From NCBI GenBank assembly GCA_002633025.1, contig NMRB01000315.1:171595-235594 (forward strand): 64,000 bases of DNA. The letters run 5' to 3'. Made by a program: the position numbers and the translations under genes. The notes beneath the pieces are model-generated. The model was not told the origin of the DNA. It saw only the letters and a list, made by a program, of their open reading frames with translations, and made no database searches. Position 1 is the first letter of the stretch. Each line of letters opens with the position of its first letter. Positions 29,671 through 41,100 of this stretch are shown piece after piece. This DNA comes from Notospermus geniculatus. Taxonomy: Eukaryota; Nemertea; Pilidiophora; Heteronemertea; Lineidae.

Positions 29671-30409
29671 TAACGTCCCGACCTGAAATTTCGCCAGCGC
29701 TATGATGTCGAAATTTTGACATTAATCACCCAGAGGGGGTCTTAAAATTTCGCCAGTTTGCAAATTATCCACGCTTTCTTCTAAATATGATGGTTATTCT
29801 TTTGAATAACGCGATACATGTACATTTGCAGTGTCACCTGTATCAGAGGCACTGTATAAAACTAAGGTAAATTGTTTATACATAACCCGAGTATCAGCCG
29901 TCGCAAGTTCGCACCCGTACCAAAGGCAAAAATCAAGCGCCGCGCAACCGAAACACCCACCAAACGGGATTCTGCAATTTCGCCAATTTCATTTTAAAGC
30001 AGAAAAAATATGAAAGACCCAATGTTTTCTTAAATACGTGGAAGCAATGTCAACTTTGGGTTACACAATAGGTACAGCCACATTTCAAGGTAAATCAACG
30101 AAGGTGGGAAGCAGGACAGCTGGACTGAAACTGCCTGCCGTTTTCTTTCAAATCCGTCGTAAGCAGCAATTGAGCGACATGAAATTTGTGATGCACACAT
30201 TTGACGGAGATTTAAACTGAAGCTGATGAATGGATTTCAATAAGAAACTGAGAAAACATAAGAGTGGATCTACCTCTTTCACATCATGCAAGAATTTGTG
30301 TCGTTGACGACACAGACTTTCAACAATGCAGACGACAACCGAAAAAGTGCCGTTTTTTTGCGCGCGTGACGTCATCGTGACGTTGGCGGAATTTCAGGTC
30401 GGGACGTTA
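29671..30409. mobile_element. ~740 bp non-autonomous transposon
   Basis: Ends TAACGTCCCGACCTGAAATT and AATTTCAGGTCGGGACGTTA are exact inverted repeats, continuing with TCGCCA/TGGCGG. No transposase-like frame inside. Confidence 0.75.
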
Positions 30410-30510
30410 GCATGTATCTGTGTGAAGAAATACATGTGCGTTACATGACAATATATTCTTTTGTCCTTTTACATGTATGCCTTGAAATGACAGCTTTAAT
30501 ATTTGGAGTC

Positions 30511-30634
30511 AATGGCTCATATGAATAAAGACTAGCAAATGCTTTACCTTCAGATTTGTACAGCATAGCCTGGTGCATTTGTATTGCAAAATTCAAGTAA
30601 AAGCATTTACTAGTCTTTATTCATATGACCCATT
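30511..30634. mobile_element. GGGTCATATGAATAAAG MITE, copy 2
   Basis: Same ends and interior (GCAAATGCTTT, TTTGTACAGCA, GTGCATTTGTATTGCAAAATT) as the copy at 29083. Confidence 0.8.
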
Positions 30635-30805
30635 GTGTAGGCCGTACTCCCATCACAATGATCGTGCATAAATACACCGACCTTGCCAGGCCAGTTTGTG
30701 AAAGATAGTTAACTCATATTTTGAAGTGGGTATTGCAACACTCTTTAGAACAATGGGAATTACGGGTACTGGCAGTTCATAATATCTGTGTGAATAAATG
30801 CTTCT

Positions 30806-30932
30806 GGAGTTTTCGCAAAGCCCCCCGAAACGCCAATGCGAACGTCTATTCTTTTGTTCCGTGCTCTCTTCGTGGCATCGAACAATGGGTTTGGTGTTCG
30901 CGTTGGCGTTTCGGGGGCTTTGCGAAAACTCC
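30806..30932. mobile_element. 127 bp palindromic MITE
   Basis: Arms of ~38 bp: GGAGTTTTCGCAAAGCCCCC.. and ..GGGGGCTTTGCGAAAACTCC, with further pairing CGAAACGCCAATGCGAAC / GTTCGCGTTGGCGTTTCG. Confidence 0.8.
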
Positions 30933-31198
30933 CTATTGGCTGTTTAAAAACTTACATGTATCACTGGAGACAGTTTCTGATGACAAGTACCGGGTACCGG
31001 TATGTGTTTCTCTGTTTAAGAACTTGCCTCCATCTTCTCAACGATCAGCCAATTCTGAATGTGCTGAGATCTCTGTCACGAGTGTAATTCCTATAATCAT
31101 AAATGTAGACCCTTGAGCCTTCTTGGCCAAATATCAAAATATGCTGTATGTGCTGTGAAGAACTTACCTGGTACCGAAAATTGTTAAGGGAAACTTTA

Positions 31199-31336
31199 AG
31201 GCCTTATTCAAAAAGGATGATCATCGCGCGATTAAGACTTAGACGTGTCTAACTTCACAAAATGCACATACTTCCACCATACATTTGACGAAGTTATACG
31301 CGTCTAAATCTTAAACACCCTCTTTGAATACGGCCC
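31199..31336. mobile_element. MITE with GGCC(G/T)TATTCAAAAAG ends, copy 1
   Basis: AAGGCCTTATTCAAAAAGGATGATC.. is mirrored by ..CACCCTCTTTGAATACGGCCC. Interior TTAGACGTGTCTAACTTCAC / GACGAAGTTATACGCGTCTAA is also inverted. Copy 2 is nested at 62369-62508. Confidence 0.7.
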
Positions 31337-32280
31337 ATAAAGTTTTGCTGGTACTATGAATACACTATACCTACACCTTGCTATTATTTATAGGAAAGAC
31401 AACAATGTGTTCTTTTATGTAGGAATTGTGCCGGTAGTATAGATTTGTGTTTTCAATTTAATCGTGATCATGGTAGTGCATGTACATGTACAGTACACAT
31501 ACATGTATCCTAAATGAGGCGTGCCCTCTATTGGTGATGGTAGTGATCTACAGGAACACCGTGACAGACAATTCATGAATTGAAGTAATTGCTCTCTTGT
31601 AATACAGAGTGCACTCTATGGTGTTGAGAATAGGTGTTTCTTCAATTGACCTTGCCTCCACTGATGACAAGTGGAGGTACTGTCTTTTGCTCCACGAGGT
31701 CAGCCTCTCTGTAGGGTATGTGCATTGCATGTTCATTGAAGTTCAATAGGCCTACAGATTTAGGTAGCTACATGTATCCATTGGATCAAATGACAAAAAT
31801 TCGATGGAATTTACCTCATCTGAAATAAGTAATAAAGTATTGAGTAATACCCCCCTTACATCTCCCCAGTCCGAAAATCTTTCCACTGGAACAGAATAAA
31901 CCTAACATCTAACCTACATTTGTCTTGATTCTATTCTCTTTTATTGCTGAAAGTCAAATTGCTGAACTATTCCGAGGGAAGGATGAGAAGGGAGCCAACT
32001 CTGTCTAAATCTGCGGAAGGGGTGGGTGGATGGATGAATACACAGCAGCTATTCATCGTTTTGACGCCCCCCCNGCTTGCAAATTTTCCAACAGAATAAT
32101 ATATTTATACATTATTTTACAATATTTCCACGGTATCTATCAACAAAGCCTCGCTTGTGCAACTAAATCTTAACTCGTACAAGTTTTGCGTCACATACAA
32201 CTACTACCTCGTCAACAGAGAACAATATTTATTCACAGTTTTAAACGGAAATCTTGGATTATGTACTCTTCCTTTACACG

Positions 32281-32501
32281 TTAAAGGGACCCTACAGGCA
32301 GCCTCTTCATAGGCATTTTGATGCTCTCATTACACCGATCAGTTGGCATGAGAACCTAACTCTGACATGTATTGCAAGTAAAATACACTAAACATCAACA
32401 TTTGAGCCAAAATCTGTAAGTTCTCAGTTGCTAGCGCCACCTGCGATGAAGTGACCACACTGATATGAGCCTAATAGATGGCTGCCTATAGGTCCCTTTA
32501 A
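32281..32501. mobile_element. TTAA-flanked MITE, copy 1
   Basis: Ends AGGGACCCTACAGGCAGCC and GGCTGCCTATAGGTCCCT are flanked on both sides by TTAA. A TTAA target site suggests piggyBac-type mobilisation. Interior is almost identical to 34187-34409. Confidence 0.75.
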
Positions 32502-32960
32502 GTCAGGAATAATGTAAAGTCAGTTTTTGTATAGGGCCCTCCAGTGTTTTGTACAGTGAAAAGGAAGTATAATTTACATGTATTTGTTCACTACCGATAC
32601 CCAATAACTTTTTGGGTCTTCCAAACATCTTTCCCAAATCTATTGTTACCGGTATCCTGCCCCAAAAGGTGCGTCACAAGGCAGCATTACACTACCAAGA
32701 AAGGGGCTACCCAATAAACACAAGTTCAGAGAACCAAAGTGATAAGGTAGAGTGGGTGTAGAGGGGAGTCTATATCAACACAAAAAGTTGTCTCGTCAAT
32801 CTCTGTTAGTCCATGCATTCAATTTGATATGATCTATTCTGTTTTCTCCCAAGTGTTCATTTATGTTAAACCCAAGAAAATCCACGTCTGGTCCCCATGG
32901 GAATTGACCGTACAGTCAGACAGTATTCCCACGAATCGATTACACGTACATGTACTTCTA

Positions 32961-33201
32961 AAGCTAGGAATCCACCATTAATTTTCAAGATGATTTTGCG
33001 TTGCGACTTGCTTTGCAACTGGGCCCTCGATCGCGGCAGTGGACTCGCTTGACGTGATTTCCACCAATGGCGAAAATGTGGTCAATTTCAGTTGGCAATC
33101 GGTCGGAGACCGGTATTAGTTCCTTGCCATTGTATTCAATCGCAAGCAGCAGGTTGCAAAGCAAGTCGCAACGCAGAAAATCAGCAGTGGATTCCTAGCT
33201 T
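32961..33201. mobile_element. 241 bp MITE with AAGCTAGGAATCCACC ends
   Basis: AAGCTAGGAATCCACCATTAATTTTC pairs with ..GAAAATCAGCAGTGGATTCCTAGCTT; GCGTTGCGACTTGCTTTGCAA pairs with TTGCAAAGCAAGTCGCAACGC. Confidence 0.75.
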
Positions 33202-33236
33202 AAAAACATCACATCCAGCTTCAAGAGAGTTAAAAG

Positions 33237-33470
33237 TCTGGCAACATCTATCTTTGACCTAATGGAATGCGGAAGCTAGGAAATTGATCGTTGGATTTTC
33301 CACGGACCTTTAATCACACGCGGCTATTGAATGACCGGCGGACAACACAAACAATCGGGGAACGACCGCAAGTGATCGACAGGCATGATTATAAACCGCA
33401 AAGCTCTGTCACATTACATGAATTCCGCATTCCTTTAGGTCGAAGATAGATGTTGCCAGACTTTACTCAA
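33237..33470. mobile_element. AAGTCTGGCAACATCTA MITE, copy 2
   Basis: Full-length relative of the nested copy at 6921-7149, with the same inverted ends and the interior CACAAGTGATCGACAGGCATG-like block (here GCAAGTGATCGACAGGC). Confidence 0.75.
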
Positions 33471-33855
33471 AGTTTCGTTCAAGTGAGTATCACGAACAGC
33501 AAAGATCCGTGAGTCCCTGCAATTGTGAAATTTATTGGAGTAGAATAAACGAAACAATGATTTTCAAAATCACAACACAGATATTGAGTGAACATGAAGC
33601 GTTTTTAGTGCTTTCTGCTTTGTAGTCTCCATTCGCTTCACATTATCATCCCTGTCTCTCCAGAAACCTTTCTGAGGAATTCCAGGTGCAGCCCATTCAG
33701 TGCATCACTTGATCCTCTCAGACCAGTTGAGGGTACAGAGAGGCAACACAGCTGGGACTTGAACCCACGACCACTCGGTGTTAAACCACGTCACTCCCCA
33801 TGTAAGTAAATCTAACATAATTCTAACTCACATGTTTTATGAACTGGCCACCTGA

Positions 33856-34010
33856 GCCCGGTTGCACGAAACTCACGACAGCGCTATCTTGGTGTTAGCG
33901 CTAACTTGATGTTAAATGACGTAAAAGAACAATGGATTTTTACGTCATCTAACATGAAGATAGCGCTAACACCAAGAAAGCGTTGTCGTGAGTTTCGTGC
34001 AACCGGGCCC
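33856..34010. mobile_element. 155 bp palindromic MITE
   Basis: GCCCGGTTGCACGAAACTCA.. and ..TGAGTTTCGTGCAACCGGGC flank inverted GCGCTAACACCAAGA blocks and TTACGTCAT. Confidence 0.8.
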
Positions 34011-34186
34011 TGAACAGTACACAAACGTTAATCTCCTACAATGTACAAATACACAAACAACCAGATGACACAAACAATAATAATTCAATGCCATAGTGAA
34101 AAATATCTTGGAGTAAATTTGAAAACGTTACGATAAATACGTGTTTAAATATGGCACAATTCAGTAACACATGTATGATATGAGAA

Positions 34187-34409
34187 TTAAAGGGACCCTA
34201 CAGGCAGCCTCTTCATAGGCATTTTGATGTGCTCATTACACCGATCAGTTGGCATGAGAACCTAACTCTGACATGTATTGCAAGTAAAATACACTAAACA
34301 TCAACATTTGAACCAAAATCTGTAGTTCTCAATTGCTAGCGCCACCTGTGATGAAGTGACCACACTGATATGAGCCTAATAGCTGGCTGCCTATCCAGGG
34401 TCCCTTTAA
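34187..34409. mobile_element. TTAA-flanked MITE, copy 2
   Basis: Same ends and flanking TTAA as 32281-32501, ~95% alike by eye. Confidence 0.75.
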
Positions 34410-34586
34410 GCCTAGGTAGGCGTTTGGATTCGGTCAGTGAAATGAATTATGATGGATAATAAGGCTTGAATGCACTGTGCATATCCTTCCTTACGACATT
34501 GCGCCGAGACCACACCGGTGAAAATGTGATGCTGTTATCAGCACTTTCTTCTACTGCCAACAGAGCCTCGAAGCACAATGTAGTCA

Positions 34587-34704
34587 GGGTCTCTGCCAGA
34601 AACTTTTTTGAGGGTACTAATTTCTTCAAAACCAACAAAATCCCCATGAAATTAAAGAAAATTGCCCTTTTCTGTTCCTTTGACCCTCTGGCGGAAACAC
34701 TAAG
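34587..34704. mobile_element. Short CAGGGT(T/C)TCYGCCAG MITE
   Basis: CAGGGTCTCTGCCAGAAAC and CTCTGGCGGAAACACT match the ends of 4701-5002 with substitutions. Confidence 0.6.
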
Positions 34705-35173
34705 AGTCTCTCCTGAAACCTCCTGCAGTCTGAAATCTCCTGCAGTCTCTCCTGAAACCCTCTGGGGAACTCAAGGAGCAGATAAGTCAGCATATCACTT
34801 GTAAATGTTACAAGGAGTTTGTGATGAAAAGGTCACTGACTGTCCCATACTTGACATTTTGGTACTTGATATGCCCATGGTTACGGTACTGCTACTTCTG
34901 GACCAATGCCATCCTACCAAGCTCTTCGAAATGGAACTTCCCAACCTCTGCCCCATTAGGCCTCAACATGATTGACAAATCAAAGCATAGGAATCCCCAT
35001 CCTTTCGTATGCTTCTTCCTTCAAAGTTGTTAGAAGGGCCAGTCAAAGTGAGTAACAGGCTGATCCAGGCAAGGCTAAATAGTTGACAACCACCCCAACA
35101 GATGGCAGCAGCAGAGCTAGATTCCAAATGCAGATTCATCACAGCCAATTTCCCAGTAAACATCACAACATCT

Positions 35174-38100
35174 TCACGTCGAAACCACAGACGATGCTGG
35201 CGAAGATGGCGGTGACGAGCACGCTGAATTTTTACATCCGTCATGTTGAGCCTTTATTTTATGCCATGTGTTGCCTAATGCCTTGGCAAAGTGGTCGTCG
35301 ACTGAGCCAATTGAAACATCCAAGTCTAAATTGTCATTCTTTGCTTTCAGTTCAGTCCATTTTTGTCCGAGAGATTTTGCGAAATGATCATCCACAGTTC
35401 CTGCAAAACAGATTAAGTTGTGTCATATACATGTAATATATGAAGTTGTAACAGTATGTGTACCGGTACCGTATTATGGTTTGTAAACCAGCAGGCACAT
35501 CCATTATGAATGTTCCCAAGGAGGGCAAATATAATCGTCTGCAGCAAAATAGGCTCTTGGCCCATGTGATCATCATAGTGATCAACCCTGCACTTAGTTG
35601 TACAAACACAGAGCCAAACTGGCAATGAGGAACCCGCGTGCCGTTTATCCCAACAGGTCGGCACTGTGAGCATTGACGTTTGTTTTAAGTGTTGACGTTG
35701 CGTCATGAAAAATGAGCTGTACATTTTTCTACGGGAATAATGTCGTAATGAAACAAAAACGTTGCTTTTATCGCCATCGTATCTCTTCATTTTAATGGGA
35801 AAAGCAGTGAAATTGCAGAACTTTTCATTTGTGACAAGATGACCTAAATTTTAATATCAGATGACTGAAACAAAAGGGTTGTTTTCACACCAGAAATAAA
35901 TGGAAATAACGTTAGAAAAAGAAACTTCGGTCACACCGCTCACAGCGCCACGTCGTGACGTTAGTTCCGGTTCCCTATTGCCCATACTTCAACTGATCAC
36001 TAGTGAGATACTCTCTGGTTTTCAAGGGTAGTATTACCTTGTTCCATTCAAGGGTAACTGAACTTACCTGTGACTGAGACTTCCGTCTGTGATTGTGTGG
36101 GACTGGCATTTGGCAGTGGAGCTGGCACCGATGAGGCAGAATACTCGGACTTGGCCGGGTAATTTTTGCCCAGAGAACGTCGAAAGTGTTCATCGATAGC
36201 AGGATCACAGATACCAACTGAAAACGACAGAAATGCCTCATCAGTATGAATTGTTTTATTTTGCAACATCTTCTCAATGAGAGATTCACTCTAAATACAG
36301 CATTACTTAATAATGGTGTATTTAGCGTGAATCTCTTATTGAGTCAAAGTAGCTCTATCAACTTGATTGGGCTGATTAATGCACCGCAGAAGGAAACTGA
36401 AGTCCCCTCAAAAAACCAAGATGTGCTGCCAAAGAGAGTCGCCCACACACTACACATGGAGAATGGGTGTGTGACGGTCGAGTTTTTGCACCTGGACCCC
36501 ATGTCCCACAAGGGGAACACCCCACAGGTTGCGTGATGGCAACGTGTGCCTTGCGCATGCGTACAGAGAGTCTTGCCGGTTTTGTAGGGACGCAAGGTCC
36601 CCAGTTGTCACTGCAGAAATAAACAAGTACAGTGCACCCTCGCTCTTACGAACCTCCATTTTACGAACTCCCAGATATTACGAACCCAAAGTCTGGCTCC
36701 CAAAATTTCATGACGTGTATGTAGGTAATTTGGCCTGTTTGGTCAGCTGTGTGTATTATACAAACCAAGCTTGGTTTGTATCAGTGTACAATACAAACCA
36801 AATTATCCAAGCTTGGGTTTGATTAATACATGTTCAAGCATTTGATCAGGCAAATATTCAATAAAGTTAGTTCTGTAGACAAAGTGTATGCCTTAGGCCT
36901 ACTTGGTGTGGTCATCATGCCCCCACGGACGAATCCTCGCTATTACGAACTCCTCATTCATACGAACTGAACCCTTGGACACCTCGCCACCACAGGTGTG
37001 ACCGGCAATCAAAACCGGAACCTCAGAAGAGACAAAGGCTGCTGTTGCCATTGCATCTCTCTGATTCTGAATACCCCGCTTCATCATCCTACCTGAGTTT
37101 ACTTCCCGTCTGTTTGGTCCACCAGGCGACGTCGGCGACGGTGACGAAGGGATGCTGCTACCAGTGCTGCCCCCTGGCGAGAGAGGAGGCACGTTCGCAG
37201 CACACATAATCACAGATGGGCGGAGTTGCGTGTACGTTGGAATAGATTGCTCGTCATCTTGAACGCTCATGGTCAAATTTAATGGCATGTCTTGGAGTGG
37301 AGTTGAGGCTTTTTCTGTTTCCTCTTGGGGCTGACTAGATGATGAAGATACTGATTGATTCAGTTGTTTTCGCACTTCTTCATATCGGTCACTAAACCTG
37401 GAATATAATGTAAACAATGTAAATGTGTAAACTTTGAATGCCATTTAAAGTCAATCAAGCTCATCTTTTAAGCCTAGCGACTGGAGGCAACTACCGTAAA
37501 GCAGGAAAATTTCGCGTGCAGGAAATTTCCACGAATTTCACTAGAGTGTATGAGTCGCGAAAATTTCCTGTCGCGAATATGAGTACACGCAAATGATAAA
37601 TACGGTCCGTGAAAAAAAACTGAAAAAAATGGCAGAGACTCGCGAAAATATCCTGCTGCGAATATGTCTATAATTCTTGATTCGCGAAAATTTCCAGCCG
37701 CAAAATTATCTTGCTTTACAGTAGTCGCCACTGAGCTACTGGCGACTGGGAGGATCTAGCTGGAACTGGAGGCGACTGATCAGTCGCCAGAAATGATCGA
37801 TGTACACACCCTTGCGACTTGCTGGAACTGAGATTTTGCCAGTCGCTGCAGGTTGCACATGTTCAACTTTCTAGCGACTAGTTGTATCCAGTTTCGTTCA
37901 GTCGTTGCGATGTACGCGGGCTTGCGACTGATCAGTACCAGTTTTCTGAACAAAACTGAGTCTCATCAAGTCCCAACACCCTGGATGTTATCCGAGTTGC
38001 TGACAATCGCAAGTGCAATGTACGCAGTCGGGACATGACGACTGATTGGATCCTCCTAGTTTTACCAAGTTGCTGAATTTACAACATGAACCCAGCGCGT

Positions 38101-41100
38101 ACATCACCAGCAATTGATCAGATCAGTTGCTTCCAGTCGCAAGTGCGATGTACGCCCGGCTTTAGCCTCTTGAACCACCAAACCCTTAGCACCAGAACAG
38201 CAAATGAAATGGTCTGAATCCTACTGTAACAGAATAACATCGAGGATTCCACCCTTGACCCAGCTGGTATTGGCAGAATTTTTTTTTCTAATCTGTTACT
38301 ATCTCATTCCATCATCGCTCCAATTTTTTTCCCACAGTCGGAATGTTTGGTATGTGAAATGGTGCGAACCTTGTGCCCAGGAGATTAGCGTTATTCACGT
38401 ATTTATTTTCAGTTTGTACCATTCGCATGCACGGGTGAGAATAACCTAGACATGAGAAAGAACGGTGAGGACGAGGGCCACCAGGCCATCAACCTTTCAA
38501 CCCAACTGTCCCGACAAGGTATTAGAACGTTTCAGCCACGTTTTTTTTTCGCCTGAATTTGCCGTGGTGGCAGAGTGGTTGAGCGAGACTTGAGAGAAAG
38601 AAGTCACGAGTTCAATTCCCGACTGAGTGTAGCCGCTTTTGTCTTCTCAACTGGTCATAAATGATCAAGTGATGTGCTGAATGAGTTTCTCCTTGCAGAT
38701 AGTTCCCAGAAAGGGTTCTGGAGGGATTGGGCTAATGCCCGCTGTACACGATCAAATTTTTCATCCAATTTTTTGGAAATTCAGATTCTGGGCCTATTTG
38801 GTGCTTCAAAGTATAAACCCACATGTAGGTCTTTATTGAGCATATTCAGAAAATTGGATGAAAAATTTGATCGTGTACAGCAGGCATATTATTATGTGAA
38901 GTGCTTTGACACTATACCACTGAATAAAAGTTTCATATTGTTATTATGTGTACCGGTACATCCAATTCATGCTGATGTAGGCCTACATCTACCTTCATTT
39001 TAAAAATTTACACGGGCTAAGCACAAGCATACAGATCCATCCTCCCCACCATATCACCCTTCAGCCCAGAGAGGACCTCTGAAAAACTTATTCCGGAGAG
39101 GGGATGATCTCTGTACCCTCCGATGAAAACCGTCCTTGGCACAGAGAGATACACGACCGCAGCAACATTTTGCTACACATTTCCCACACAGGGGCAGATC
39201 CACGATTTCGGAAAAGAGGGGGCGCACCGTGCTAGAAACATTGAAATCTGCGGTGAATTTCAATGATTTGCTTCAAATTTCGGAATTTCACGGCCAATTT
39301 TACAGATTTGTTGGCCGAAAGGGGGCGTGCGACAGGTGCCGCAGCGCCCCCTGGATCCGCGCCTGCCACAAATTGTATTCTGAATATGTTATCAACTATA
39401 ATTAAAGTCTGCTGGCAGACCATCGGAACAATTTATTCTCCGAATTCTTATTTTGGATGTTACACCCCAAACAACCTGTTTACGTGTGTGTGCGAATGAT
39501 ACGGCGAAAATCATTTAAGCTTGAATTAGATTGTTACCTTGGTGGATCTCAATACCTGGGCAAATGCTTGTCATTTTTCTGCCTCTGTGAAATACTCTGC
39601 CTAATTTGCCGAGGCACAAACTTCTGAAGAAGGCCTGCTGCCTGGAATCTCAGGTATGTGTCTTGGATCAATTCCAACGTAACGATACGGAATTCAATAT
39701 CATTCCGCGTACAACCTCCTATAACTTAACGCGCCCCAGTTCAGGTGAAATGGATTTACAACCTTGATCCAGGCTTCGGTGCAAAAATGAAAGCAATTTT
39801 GTTGATATCCCACACTGACGTACTGGCAAGTCAGATGTAGGGACAAGGTTACCCATACCACAGGAGGAGTGCAGGATTTTTTATCTGGTCCCTTCAACGT
39901 CAACCTGCCAAACTGCAGAAAGCCATTACAGTGTTCTAGCCAGGCCAGTTTCACAGGGCGATACTCCCCTGTTCCAAATTCAGAGGTCATTTTACCACCC
40001 TGTTTAAAAATGTAACTTGCAAGGCATTTTCTATTACACACCCTGTTTCAATTTCACTCTCACCCTGTTTGAAAATCCAGGCCTTAAAATCATATAGGAA
40101 AATGCAGTCATCCCACCCTGTTTGGAAAAATTTCTGGCTAGAATACTGCCCTAAAGATGTGCACGGTGTCACAAAAATCATTCGCCACAGATTTTTAAAA
40201 GGGTTAAATATTAATCAGGGCAGCGAGCAGTTATTTTGTTAGATTGGTATGGCAAATATGCGCGATTACAAAGGCCGTACATAATACTCGAGACACGGGG
40301 AGAACTCTTGCCAAAACCTAATTCAACACAATTCGCGTCAAGAATCCAGTTCTAATTCACTGCAATCCAACTGGTTAACCCAGCAGTTGAACAATTATCG
40401 GTAAAATTGCTGGGTCTAGGCCTCCTTTTTATGATGTAACTAACTTATTTATTCACAACATCTCTCAAAGATCTTGTCTCTTTCATTTTAACCAGTTAGT
40501 AATTAAATTGAAGGAGACCTCTCACTATTTTTGGTCACTTAGCATTCTAACCCTAACCCTAACCCTAAAGGTGCCCACAGTTCGACATTGCGTCTTGAAG
40601 CAACTTGACAGATCCGTCGCAGATCGAAAAACCACCACGCGCAGGTCGACATTTCAGCGATTGAGAGGAACTCGGAGCAACTAACCTGGCAGTTACCTCC
40701 AACAACACGCTCAACTAGCGGATCCGACAGTTGCTCGGAGACGGCAAGTGCGCTCATGTCGACAAAATCGGGAACTGATCAGTCACTCCGAGTTGCTTCC
40801 ATCGCCGGAAAGCTAGTTGCCGCAAGTTGCTTCAAGACACAATGTCGACCTGTGGGCACCTTAACCCCACCTTATCCCATGCAGCTTCATGCCCGAAACC
40901 AGACAGTCCACCCAGACTCAGTGTCTACATCAGTTTTTATTGAACAATCCATTCACACTAATAAAAGTCCAGACAGGACCTCACAGGAAATTTATCAGTC
41001 ACTCACTCTGGAGAACCAGTTGGCATATCCCCCACCTCCACCCCTGACCCAACATGCAAGGTACCGCCGCATGTTTCTTGCTGAGAAAAATGAATTCAAA

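Noticed and set aside
36344-36659. Overlapping open frames on both strands
   Set aside because: Low-complexity coincidences in a VGLL4 intron, with no similarity to known proteins that I can recognise.
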